This document shows, piece after piece, positions 12,810 through 25,044 of a stretch of DNA of 64,000 nt; position 1 is the stretch's first letter, and each line of letters begins with the position of its first letter. The DNA is from Bombus terrestris. Taxonomy: Eukaryota; Arthropoda; Insecta; Hymenoptera; Apidae. The position numbers and the translations under genes were made by a program. Below the pieces are notes generated by a model. That model saw only the letters and a program-made list of their open reading frames with translations, made no database searches and was not told where the DNA came from. The stretch is taken from NCBI RefSeq assembly GCF_910591885.1, contig NC_063277.1, forward strand, positions 1,736,001 to 1,800,000, written 5' to 3'.

Positions 12810-14943
12810 TAAATGGTATTTGTTTCCGAAAAGAAATTGAAAAAAGTTCTTATTTAAATTAACCATAAATCAGTATAGATAAATTAAGTGAACAAACATG
12901 TAGTGCATAATAGATGTCTGTTGCCTCGAACTGGACATACCATTGTAAACAATATGATTTCTTTTATTCTTTGATTCAAAACCATATAAATACTTCAATA
13001 GGATATATGTATACATACATACATACATATGTGTATATATATGCGCGCGCGCGCGCGCGCGCACACACACACACACACAAACACACATCTTTATTAAATT
13101 CGAGGCAAGAGACATTATTATCACTTATATACATCTACGAGCATACAATTGACATGATAGACGCTCAGTAATTTCAGTTGTTATCTTATTAAATTTATAA
13201 ACATTAGCCGAAATTCTCAAAGTTATAAGCCATTAAGCAATCACTCCTTGAAATATTTTTTAAATCGTGCGATGAACGATATCTTGAGTAATCGGTCAGT
13301 CTTATGATCTGATTAAAGCCTTCATGTTCACTTATTGTTAGAATCATCAATACATGTAACTAGTCAAATAAGACAAATGGATATCTTAAATGTACAAAGA
13401 AAATTAAATTTTTTATAAAAGTTGAAATTTTCACTAAGATCAGAAGATATAGGCAGCTTATCAAGATATCTAATTTTTGTAATTGACACATTTCGATAAA
13501 TTGAAAGTTTAAAAGTATACAAATCACCACAATATGTTTTGGGTGAATACGTTTCTTTGTCTTCTTATTCATTGTTCACAGCATGATCATCATTAAATAA
13601 TTTAATGTGCGATTTTTATAATTGAAAGGGAATGAGATTGTATACAACGGGCTAGTATTATGGACTAACAAATTTTTTACTTCCTATTCTCTCTTGTACA
13701 TACAAATCCGATTTAAACAATATCCTACATGCAATACTATACATATAATAATGACATAATGATATTCCTTTTGATATGTAAAATATTTTATTTTATATGT
13801 GAAAAATTAATGTCAGTGGAAAAGAAAGTATGAAAAGAATAGAGCAGTCATTGAACGCATTGAATTCGAGCAGAATTCTAGAATCTTAAATTAAGAAGAG
13901 ATAATACTAAAAATTAAACATTTGTGACTAAGTCGACTTCTATCTATATGTCGAGGCTGCAAAAGTACTCTTGTTCAAAGAAAAAAAGACAGGGAAAGAA
14001 GAGAAGCGTCATACTAACATAAATATTAAAATTATTACCTTTCAACCATGTTAATTTTACATTTGCACGAGAGTATAAATGCATTAATTTTGTATACATA
14101 AAGTGAACTTCTTTGCGACTCGGAAATTTTTGCAAAAATGGATTAGATTCGACTAGTTGCATGATGTCAGATAAATAATTGAAAAAGAAATAAGTCGATT
14201 TATCTAGTTGTAATTAAACGCATACTTTTTTTGTAATTAAACACATACCTTTACTGTAATTAATTATTTACAATGCAAAGATAAATCCGATATAATATTT
14301 GCGTACATCTAAGTCGATTAATTAAGATAGATCAAGTATAATATAAGTATATATGTATAAAGTTATATGCTATATACTATATCAGAATATGAATAACAAA
14401 TGTTTTTAAATATTTATAATAAAAAATAAAGAAATCTATTGTGCGTATTACTGAAATTACTTTTCCTTGTGATAGACACAAATTAATAGAGCATGCTTAA
14501 TAGAACTTGTCGAGTCAAAATGGTGGTAGTTTTGAATGGTCAACAGAACGGTCGGTGGTATTTTCCAACTGTCACTATAAAAAATTGTGTTTTATCAAAA
14601 GCGTGACCTTCGTATCACGATTTTGATACGTCCAACATGACAATAAATTACATTATTTGTTTTACATGTAATACTGTTGGTTATATATTGATGGTTAACG
14701 GAATGATAAATCTAACCTCATAATCAGGGTATTTTATATTTTAAAAGCATTTGAAAAGAATACGTAAATAATTATTATTTATACGCATTATAGAGTCTTT
14801 AAATATCTATTAAATATTATAACATTCCTATTTGCTGAAAATATTGATTTGAAAAAGAAAAGTTTAATGCTAGACAAAACATAATTCTGACTAAAGATAT
14901 AGAAACTGCGTAGGTTTACTAAAAAAATATAAAAACCACCAAA
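12810..14943. other. HDAC1 3' region and spacer before SLC38A10
   Basis: AT-rich with no supportable coding region. It contains a microsatellite cluster at 13003-13087 and an AATAAA-rich stretch near 14420. The HDAC1 3' UTR probably occupies at least the first few hundred bases; I cannot fix its end. The SLC38A10 promoter should lie in the last several hundred bases. Confidence 0.5.
13003..13087. repeat. Compound microsatellite: CATA, TA, GC and AC repeats
   Basis: Contiguous runs of CATA, then TA, about ten GC dinucleotides, then about nine AC dinucleotides. Purines and pyrimidines alternate strictly from 13003 to 13079. Open frames of Arg-Ala or His-Thr across it are artefacts. Confidence 0.95.
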
Positions 14944-17900
14944 ATGATTTCTCAAATGCCACATGTTATGACTCTTGCAAACAGCATCATTGGAGTAAGC
15001 GTTCTTGCAATGCCATTTTGTTTCAAGCAATGCGGTATTGTTTTAGCTATTGTAGTCTTGATATTGAGTAGTACTTTGTCTAGACTTGCTTGTCATTTTC
15101 TTATTAAATCAGCTGTGATGTCTAGAAGACGAAATTTTGAACTTTTGGCTTTCCATGCGTTTGGTCATATGGGCAAATTTTTAGTGGAATTATTTATCAT
15201 TGGTTTTCTTGTGGGAACATGTATTGCTTTCTTTGTTATTATGGGTGATTTAGGACCACAAATTGTAAGAAAAGTGATAGATAAGAAACCAGAGGATATT
15301 AGGACTAGTTTACTTATAACAACAAGCATTTTCATAGTTTTACCCTTGGGATTGCTTAGGAATATTGACAGTTTGTCTACTCTTTGTACTGCTACCATTA
15401 TCTTTTATCTTTGTCTTGTATTAAAGGTGAATAATTTGACATTATTTATTATAAAAACAATGCAATGTTAATTTATTACATTTTTTATCTTTTTCGTAGA
15501 TAATAACAGAATCTATGCAGCATATTTTTGCTGGAGATTGGTATGAACATGTATATTATTGGAGACCATCTGGTATACTTCAATGCATACCTATCTTTTC
15601 TATGGCTTTATTTTGTCAAACCCAACTATTTGAAATCTATGAAACTATACCAAATGTATCTTTAGAGAAAATGAATGAAGTTGTACGAGGTGCATTAAAT
15701 ATATGTACTATTGTATATCTTTGTGTTGGATTCTTTGGTTATATTGCATTTTGTACACAACCATTTACAGGTATTTGTTGTTTTAAATTAAACATCCTTT
15801 CTTCATATATTTTACTTATCCATTATTAAATTTACAGGCAATATATTAATGAGCTTTGAACCCAGTTTGTCATCTGAAATGATTAAAATGGGATTTGTGT
15901 TTTCAATTGCATTTAGTTTTCCTCTAGTCATATTTCCATGCCGTGCAAGTCTAAACTCTCTCTTATTTCGCAGGGTTTGTATTAATTATAGCAGTATATT
16001 ATAATAATGAAGCAATAAATTTAAATGTTTCATATATAACTTCTTACAGGTGTATGCTCATGAACCCTCTATAAATTATTTGCCAGAAACAAGATTTAGA
16101 TGTCTTACCATCATAATTGTAGCTGTTTCTCTGGTAACTGGCATTCTAATACCAAATATTGAATTTGTTCTTGGTTTAGTAGGATCTACCATTGGTGTAA
16201 TGATTTGCTTGATATTTCCGGCAATATTCTTCATATCTATTAGTAGTAAACATACTAATGAGAGATTATTAGCTCAAGTGAGATGATTAAGCAAATACAA
16301 AAATTATATTATTTTCTAATTATTTCTCTTTAATATTTCCTTATCGATGTATTTCTAGGTAATCATGTTTGTTGGTATCTGTATTATGATTCTGAGCACA
16401 TATGCAAATTTGTATGCGTTAGAAGAATCTACTAATATAAAGATATTAACACCAACAAACAATCCTGCTAATCAAATAAATAGTATACCATTAAACTTAA
16501 ATAAGGATAATATTAATGCAATAGCAAATGTTCCTAATAATCCTGAAATTCTTCCAAATATTAAGGGTACTATATAGTTATTATTAGTTTAAAATTGAAA
16601 TATATAGTGATATCAGTAATAATAGTAATGGCAATGATGATAGTAGTAGCAATAATATTGTGATAATAATTACATTAATAATTTTCAGAGGAAATGAGTC
16701 AGTTATCAGGCTTAAATGTTCCTGAGAATTCTTTAAATCTGCAGGCAAATGATATGCGACAAGAACCGCCAATACCAGTTGAACGTATTGTTATTACAGA
16801 AAAGTCAATAGCAGAAACACAAAAGTCTATTGACAATATATTAGTTACTTTTGCTCCAGTTATTAAAAAAATAGTTGATCAAATAAAAACGGTAGATACA
16901 GATTTTCATAAAGAATCAAACAATTTAGTAAAAAATGATGCTATAATAACAACAAAAGTTGCCACTGAAGATAAGGAAGAAATTAATCACATGAAGAAGA
17001 AAGAAAGTTTTATAGATAAAAGAAAACACTATAATCTTATAAATTCTGATGCAATTAAAAAAGAAGATTCAGAACTAGCTGCTTACGCAGAGGCTGCCAA
17101 TATGTTAGTTGCAGAAAGACATGAAAAACTTAGAAAAACTTTAGAAAAACACAAACAAGAACAACTGCAAATGATGGAAGAGCAGAAAGAAATATTAAAA
17201 GATCTTAAAGAACAAAAACAAGAAATTAAGAGGCAGAAGCAAAAAGATACAGAGGAACATAAAAAAGGCAAAAATGATTTAAAGGTTCTTAGTGGAAAAT
17301 CTGTCATACAAGCAAAAATGAATTCTACAATCATAAGTAATAATAACGAAAATGAATCCTCCAAAAACCAAAGGGAAAATATCAATGACAAAACTTTTAA
17401 GTCAGCTTTTTCTAACAATGAAAACATGAATAAAAGGCACAATATTCAATTGGGTACATACCAAATGCTATTTGACAACAAGTTAAATAATAAAAAGCTT
17501 AAGGAAGTAGGAGTGAGTCCTAATAATTCAAAAAAATTACTTAAAGGACCTATCTTGAATGCTTTGACAAAGCGAGTATTACAGAGATCTATTTCCACTG
17601 ATGACTTAAGACTAAACAATAATGAAACTGACTATAATAAAAATAATTTTAGCAATATAATTTCTAATTTACAAGGAAAGTCAAATTCAAAGTTAGAAAA
17701 ATTACAGCATCAATATTCCTTACCAATCGCATTAAAAATACGAAATCAAACAAATGTAGAGAATTCGTTAGAAGAACATAAGTCCGAGGGAACTGTTCAA
17801 CTAATTCATAGAGATATTTTAGAGAATCATGAACGTGAAAAGCGAGAAATTAATATAAGAATAGAAGAAGCTAATACCAAAGTCACAAGTGATATGTCAA

Positions 17901-18184
17901 ATAAATCTGAATATCTAATAAAAAATTTCGCCACTAAGGATAATCACGAAGAATGTTTTAAAAGAGATGAAAAAGTTGAGGGAAATTTAATAAATGAATT
18001 AAAGAACTCTTCCGAAAATGATACAGCTGAAACATCATTGATTAAAACTAATATATATTTGTCAGAACAAGGATTTGGAAACGCAGTTTCAATCGATTCG
18101 AACATTCCCATAAGAGGAGAATATGTTAAATTGAAACAGAGGGATTTAAAATTCGTGAATATCGGTGAAGATTATAATATCTAA
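14944..18184 (+). CDS. SLC38A10: SLC38A10-like amino acid transporter with long cytosolic tail
   Basis: Putative sodium-coupled neutral amino acid transporter of the amino acid/auxin permease fold. Six exons join in phase: 14944-15426, 15500-15770, 15838-15974, 16050-16277, 16359-16566 and 16689-18184, giving 940 residues. The first 400 or so residues form about eleven hydrophobic segments with the family signatures SIIGVSVLAMPFCFKQCG (TM1) and GTCIAFFVIMGDLGP. After the last membrane segment comes a hydrophilic tail of about 500 residues, nearly all in one exon, rich in Asn, Lys and Glu. It includes a charged helical stretch (exon 6, about 17100-17280) likely to form a coiled coil. The tail ends KLKQRDLKFVNIGEDYNI. 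A long tail is what separates SLC38A10 from other SLC38 members. Transport substrate cannot be read from sequence. Confidence 0.93.
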
Positions 18185-19167
18185 ATTTTTTGAGACCTGA
18201 TTAGATATAATTCGTATGATATAAAGTATGCAGCAGAATTTAATTTTTTTAATACTAATTAGCAGTTAGTACAATCTTACTTTGTTATTGTTCCATTTTG
18301 TTCTATTCATAAAGTACATATTCAAAACAGATGAAACGGATAATTTCAATATTGCTAAATGTTATTTATATTATATAGCCACATTGCATATTATTGTACA
18401 TATCATTATTCTCCTATGTAATCAGTGAATAATTGAAATCATAAATATATTTTTACATTGAATCATGTGATATTTTCCACTTATATTAACATTAATTACT
18501 TCCACTGCTAGAAATATTGTAAATATTGAACTCTATACAGTTTTTTGTTGTATTTTGATATTTTGATATTTATAATTTCTATCATAACTTGTTGATTTGT
18601 ATATCAAGCTATCGTTTCGGTGAGTTGATAATAATCTATTATCAGAGCTATTATTAAAAATGGGTAAGGAGATCGTCAATGCTTATATGGACGAAATTTT
18701 ACTAAAAAAATGGACACTAAGAGTAAAGGGCTCTTGTGTCCAACGGCTACGCTATCAGCACGCATCGTCTTCGGTGCTCTTGGCGGGAAAAACGCGCCGT
18801 TATACGGCGTGGGGGGAATCGTGCGATCGTACGACATTGCCTCGTGTGGCATATGGACGAATCTAGCACTTGTCTGAATCATACCGTACTGTTGCGTACC
18901 GGTAAGAAATGGAACTCTGCAGTGTAAAAAGACGCAAGTGCTATTGATAAATTTGTATTTACTTACATTATATGTACTTACATATTTCATTTGTCGACCT
19001 ATTTTCGATAGAGTTTGATTTTGAATATTTGTCAGAACACTATATTTTTGCGCGTTTATTTTTATTTACTTATGTATATTTTGTTGTTTTCGAAGATTAT
19101 TCGAGACTGGTTTGTGATACATTGCAATAAAACTTCGATACTACGCTAGTACTATCATAGCCTCATA
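18185..19167. promoter_or_regulatory. Spacer with GC-rich island upstream of MCMBP
   Basis: After the SLC38A10 3' UTR, a block at about 18730-18920 is markedly richer in GC and CpG than its surroundings and ends near a good donor (GTAAG at about 18901). I read it as the MCMBP promoter and perhaps an untranslated first exon. Open frames through it on both strands have no recognisable product. The role is inference from composition and position. Confidence 0.35.
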
Positions 19168-21796
19168 ATGATTTGTGAGTAAATGTTTCTTTATTTGTAT
19201 TAAGAAATATTTTTTATGTATGTACTAGTATATTTAGTAAATTAGTCTCGAATGAAGTTATTTGAAGAATACAGAACATAATAGCATTTATTTCGTCTTT
19301 TAGCTTTGGCTAAAATAACGGATTGGACACCAGAGTATTTTATTGCAAATAAATCGAATTGTAATGCGATCTTGGAAAATCTAGATGCTTTAAAAGAAAT
19401 TCCCTTACTAAATAATGCCCCTATTCATGCATTCAGGGATGGTCAATTGGTCAAATTTAAAGGAATGATTCAAGATATGCACAATCCTGAATATTACTTA
19501 CAAGTGTATGAAGTCAAAAATACTCAAACTGAAACATTCCAGCTAAAATGTGGGATGTATACAGATTCTGCAAAATGTTTGGTGATTATTTGATTAAAGT
19601 TTCATTTCATAAGGCCTTCCCATACATTTTGTTTTGTACATATTCAATTTATATGTATATTTAAGATTGATATGTGGCCGATAGTAAATATGGCAGTTTC
19701 AGGTGTGGGATGTGAAAAGAACAGCTTATCTCATGTATAAAACTGCCTACATCATTTTATTTTTAACATGAATATTTCAAAATGAATAGGTATTTAATAC
19801 TTTGTTTACTTAAAACATTATGATTTGTTTATGTTTTAGCCGCACGAAATGATTTTGTTGGAATCGGAAAAGAATCAAAATTCAGAAAGACATACATGTA
19901 TTGTGATATCAACTCCTGGTTTAAATGATTGGGCAAAGGAAACATATGAACAGTCACATTATTCAAGTATAAGATCCACTAATAATCACAAAAGAAGTTT
20001 AGACAACGATAATAGTGAGACTACAAACTATTTGGAATTAATACAAAAAAAAGGAAGAATATCACCAATCGATAATAATGAAAAAATGGAAACAATGAAA
20101 TGTAATACAAGACAACAAAGTGCATTTTCAAAGGAATATATATTAAATTTTCCATTTCCTATGGACGATGGTAAAGCTTGCATTGTAAAGGTTATTAATG
20201 AATTTTTAACATTTATTTTTTATATAATATTAATGATTTTTAAATAGTATATAAATGTTTAAAATTGTTTAACATATCTTTTAATATATAAATTACAGAT
20301 ATACGAAGATATGTCTTTAAAACTGAATCAAGTTATTGAAATAATAGGTTTTATATCCCTGGATCCTCTTTTAAATATTGCTCATGATTCAGATGAAACT
20401 ATGACAGAAGCTGAGATGACTGTGCACCATCCACCAGTATCTCTTGTTCCACGATTACACGCTATAAAAATAATCCATTCAACTAAACAAGATATGACGA
20501 TTGCTTCTCAAGTGATATCTAATGCAGAATTAATAAGAAGCGATCTTCACTTAATACTAAGTCAACTTTTATTTGGGGATCACCTGGCTGCAGATTACTT
20601 AATCTGTCATTTACTTTCATCAGTGTAAACTTATTTAATGTTTTTCTTTCTTTATGAAGGAAAGAATTACTCATAACTCATTTTTTAAAGCATTATTTCA
20701 TTTTAGTTACATGAAGAGGGATTACTTCTGTCTTGGTACTTATCCACTAAATATAACACACTTTTCTGTGACTAAATGCAAGGAATTTCCAAAGTATTTA
20801 TATAAATTTTTAACTTTATTCATCAAGAAAAGTTACTTGTTGGAAATCACATTAGAAAATTTAAACAATTTGACATTGTTGCCAAAGTAAGTAAATACTT
20901 TATCAAATGTAAGCCATTTTCCTGACAGAGTTTTACATTATATAATTTAAGATACTTGCGTTGTTATCAGGAAAGATTACGAGTGTAATAGGCTAACCAG
21001 CGGAATACTCCAACTTAGCGACAATACACATCTCGTAATAGACGAAACAGGACTAACTACTGGTCAAATTACACAAGTCGGACGAGAAAATTACAACGCG
21101 ATTTGCGACTTGATTAACTTTCAAAAAGTTACATATGATTTTGAATTTTATAAAATAGAATACGAAACGGATATTCCAGTCTTAATTTTGTCAGAAGCTA
21201 AATCTTTTATCCCTGTATGGAAGAATTTTTACTAAAAACATTTCATATTCATTCATATTTTTATGAACAATAAGTAATATACGTTCATTCTAGTGTCAAA
21301 CTCAAGTTCTACTAAAAGTAGATTCAGAATCAGAAAGCGTTTATCCTCAAATAATAAAAATCGCTGAACAGTATTTGAAAGATGAAAATAGATTGATAAA
21401 TATTCGACAGTATTTAGAAACTATTCGAGATACAAAATTTGAATTCAACGATGAAGATGTTATAAAGGTATTTGATATTATTTCAAATCATATAATTTAT
21501 TCCAGCAATTATTTATATTTTGTTTTATAATATATTTCATATATGTACATGTGTACAATAAATATATATCATAATATAACATGTATGATTATTTTTTCTT
21601 CTAGGAAATTCAAAATGATTTCATACAATGGAAGCAGAAAAATAAAAATGCTGATCATTTACACTTATTAATGGTATTGGCTAGATTATTATCTTTATCA
21701 TATGGATCGAATACTTTAACTATAGAATATTGGAAAAAGGCATTCCAAATGGAAATAGAAAGATTAAATAGATTACCGGGGAAAAAAGAAACTTAA
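19168..21796 (+). CDS. MCMBP: MCM complex-binding protein
   Basis: MCMBP binds MCM3-7 and helps assemble and unload the replicative MCM helicase; nuclear. Exons in phase: 19168-19174 (proposed first coding exon, Met-Ile plus one base), 19304-19581, 19840-20190, 20299-20624, 20707-20886, 20971-21214, 21294-21467 and 21605-21796, giving 583 residues. Recognisable family blocks: KFKGMIQDMHNPEYYL near the N-terminus, NFPFPMDDGKACIVKIYED, LLFGDHLAADYLICHLLSSVY, KDYECNRLTSGILQL followed by LVIDET, and the helical C-terminal LLMVLARLLSLS. The variable stretch after the N-terminal domain (exon 3) is Asn/Ser/Lys-rich. The first exon is the weakest call: an ATG followed seven bases later by a GTGAGT donor, which gives the right phase. 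AATAAA follows the stop by 13 bases (21809-21814). Confidence 0.93.
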
Positions 21797-22538
21797 CTGT
21801 TGATTAAAAATAAAGGTAAATGTATTCGTTTATTATATTTTTACATACGGAAATTTATTGTTCTTTCGTACATCTTAATAAATAATTTTTTCAATATAAA
21901 ATTTTTTAATACTCGAACCTAATAATTTATCAATGTATGGCACACATGTAATAGATTGAAAGATTTGCATTGCGTGTACACCTATGTGTGTCCTACAAGT
22001 AACATTCGAACATCTACTGTACATAATAATTTACACGTTTGCTAAATTCCATTTCAAATGTGAGATAATGCTTCTTTATGCTTTATAAATGGAAATAGCA
22101 TTATTTTTTACTTTCTCCATACCTTATTCTTAAAAAATATTTCTAGTTAAAAAATATTTTCAAGAATTCCTTGATTCAAATGTTGATTAATTTATATTTA
22201 AAAAATACAAGTAAAATATCTTGATCTGTTTTTGATCGAAATATTAAGGAAATTAGAACTAAAAAAGATTGTAGATGCACTTATGTTTCCTTCTTCTTAT
22301 AATAAAGAAAAGAAAAAATGCAAGAAAGAAACGAAAGTCGAGATAAAAATTATTAATAATTTTATTTGGATTTTCGTCCGTTACCTGCGTCTTAAAAATG
22401 AAAATAGATTAAAAAGGTAAATTATATTTCATGAAATAGTTCTAATCAGATGGAAGTTATATAGTTAAGTTAAAGAAGATTGTTAATTTATATGTATATT
22501 AAATGTTGCGTTGTTAAAAATTTGATGAATTCCAAAAA
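21797..22538. other. Spacer between convergent MCMBP and CIMIP2 genes
   Basis: AT-rich, with 3' UTR material of both converging genes. Apart from the MCMBP polyadenylation signal I see nothing in it. Confidence 0.5.
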
Positions 22539-25044
22539 TCAGGCTCCGGCGAGACCAATTTCATTGAAACGGGACACATTTAATGCTTTCTGTACCGTAT
22601 TAGTGTCTCTTAATTTACTGAGTCTTTGTTCGCGTTCTTTTCGAACTAATTCCAATCCCTTCTTCGCAGCTTGTGCATATCTTTTCGAAAGTGCAACTTC
22701 TCCCTTAAAACCTGGAATATGACCGGTATAGCCTACAATTGGTGGTCTTTCAGGAGAAACTTCATAATCTGTAAGAATAACGTTCTTATCTTTCATTTCA
22801 AGCTGATTAAGATGTTTCATCTAATATTTACGACTGATCTCATACTTTATGAAATCCTTTATCGGAGATTTACAATGAAGTTGAAAAGAAAATTTACAAT
22901 GAAGTTCATATGGAAGTACATGTTACGTACGAAACGTGGTTAGTCGATTTTTATCGTGATTAAAATCGTGATCATGATCGACTGGTATATCTATGTCATC
23001 AGCTCGCGGTCGAAATAAAAAGTGTCTAGGGATAGTGCTTTTTTCGACCTTAGGTTGCATAAGATCTCTACGAGCTTTTAATTTAATTTGATTTTCGCGC
23101 CATTCTCTGGCACCTTCTTCCACGGCTCTCATAAACGATAAACCATAACTACTATTAAACCCAGGAATGTATCCTACAAGCAAACGATTAAGCATATTAA
23201 TTTACTTTTATAAAACGATATAATATGATAAAATAGTATCTCAATCTATAATACAGTTACTGGTCTATGATATACTTACCAGTATATCCCAAAATGTACG
23301 GTGGTGCTTTGAAGAAATGCGTTTCTCTTTTCCAATCTGTGTTGGTATCTTTCTCGTAAATAATCGTCGTGTTTTCATTTGTGTCCTTCTCGGAGATGGG
23401 TCTGTAAGGTCCTGTCTTGAGGATTTTCTTTTGAAGTAATTCCTGCATGATGCAATACGCTCGTGGAAACTTTAATTAACTTTATAAAGATTTTGTTTCG
23501 TTGCTTTTCTCTTTTTTCCTCAATGCAGAATCAAATGCTTATGTATTACATGCTCTTACCTTCATAATTTCTTGAGTGCACGCACCGAATCGTTTTCCAA
23601 CTCGAAATTTAAGGGTGGGACAGTGCCCGGTATAGCTGAAAGTATGATTGAACAAGGTATAATGTATTCATAATAAAATTATCAGGCGCAGAAGGTATAT
23701 ATAAATAAACGAATATATAGAAATTTTATTCCATGTAACAACAAACAAGTTATTAAGTCGACGCGGTTAAACGCATCGTTCAACTTGTTGCGGTTGATCA
23801 TTAGGCACGCAATGCGCATATGTGCCATCGAAATCATTAAATTTAAGTTGACCCGAGCCAAGCCTATCCGTAACTTGTCCTCGCGGTGACCGGCGAAACG
23901 TGACAACAATCGTATCAGAAACATTGTATGTACAATACACGTATGTCACATGTATTTAGTTACAATTGTTGTATTTCTCTTCTTTGAACGTCACATTTCA
24001 AATCATCGATCAAACGAGCTACCTTTTCCTCATCGATAAGTTGATTGTTTATCGTTTTACGTAAAAATTCTATATATATATATAAATGCAAGTATGTGAT
24101 ATAAATCGACTCGAATAGGTTGATCGATGGATCGATCCGCGTAAAAGTAAATAAATTATTTGGTAAGCAGTGCTTAAGCGAAGTGTTTTATTTGATACAT
24201 GTGCATTAAGATCGGTAATTGCTTATCGCATACAAGTCCACTTATTGGATACTAGATTGCTTCTGAAATAGTATTTCCTATAGTAAAGTACCTGTCATTG
24301 ATATTCTGGCTTACTATTATAATTGGTATGTAACGATCGAAGCATGGCACTAATATCGAAACATTTTTCACAATAGACAATTTTGAGACATTGTTCTAGT
24401 TATCATGTATCATATTTTGGTTATAATCGTCAATAGAACGATAGACGGGTAGAGATATTTCGCGAGAAAGGGATGAGGTGATATGCACGTTGTGGTTTAA
24501 TTACCTACCGTGCACGGCACACGTTCGATTATCCTGGAAAACCAAAGTTACGTTCAATTTCTTTCCTGAAGCTTGTTCTTCCTTTTATCTAATCGAAGCA
24601 GCGTTATAAATAGTTCTTTTATTCCGAAGCACAACGTTAAAGTTCCCCTTTTGTAAAACCATTCCAACCGGGTTCGAGCTTAACAGCGCGTTTGTTTGTA
24701 TGTATCTTGAAAAGCCGTGCTGTAACGTGCGTGTTGCGCAACCAAAAATAAACGGTGCTACCAGGAAATATTTAGCGTAAATGGTAAACGTTGCAAATTG
24801 AATTAATGCTGTTCGATGGTGATGCAGGTGTTTGCCGCAGGTGGAAATTCGATACCATCTTGAAACGGGGGACCAAAGAGAAAAAGATGATTCTTAAATT
24901 ACGCGATACGTCATCGGATATAACATCGGTATTATTCTCACAGGTATGCATATGACCCGTCGGATCTTACCCAGGCAAGTGAGCGGCATAACTCTCTCTA
25001 AAAAATTGTTTTCTCTGTTCTTCAGATACTGAATCGAAGACCAT
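22539..25044 (-). CDS. CIMIP2B: CIMIP2/FAM166-family ciliary microtubule inner protein
   Basis: Family members line the lumen of axonemal doublet microtubules; in insects the likely site is the sperm tail and ciliated sensory neurons. Exons read on the minus strand: 25044-24971, 23635-23560, 23442-23280, 23173-22931 and a last exon ending in a stop at 22539. The first four join in phase. Three copies of the family motif are seen: HLPGYTGHCPTLKFRVGKRFG, formed across exons 1-2; ILGYTGYIPGFNSSYG, formed across exons 3-4; and VGYTGHIPGFKG in the last exon. Three spaced copies suit CIMIP2B best, but A or C cannot be excluded. The junction into the last exon is unresolved: the best acceptor (exon from 22820) is in phase 0, while the donor at 22930 leaves one base. 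Using an acceptor before 22792 restores the frame (about 269 residues). Intron 1 is 1.3 kb. Confidence 0.82.

Noticed and set aside
17083..17442. 119-codon minus-strand open frame
   Set aside because: Lies entirely opposite the SLC38A10 tail exon and is rich in Cys/Leu/Ser as expected from the complement of Lys/Glu codons.
18676..18990. Minus- and plus-strand open frames across the GC-rich block near 18.8 kb
   Set aside because: No recognisable domain on either strand; better explained as the MCMBP promoter or untranslated exon.
23767..23949. Minus-strand open frame within CIMIP2 intron 1
   Set aside because: Composition is fairly protein-like, but it has no family motif, and the flanking exons already join in phase without it.
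24660..24720. GGGTTCGAGCTT, tRNA T-arm-like sequence
   Set aside because: No matching acceptor stem, D-arm or anticodon arm could be laid out around it.
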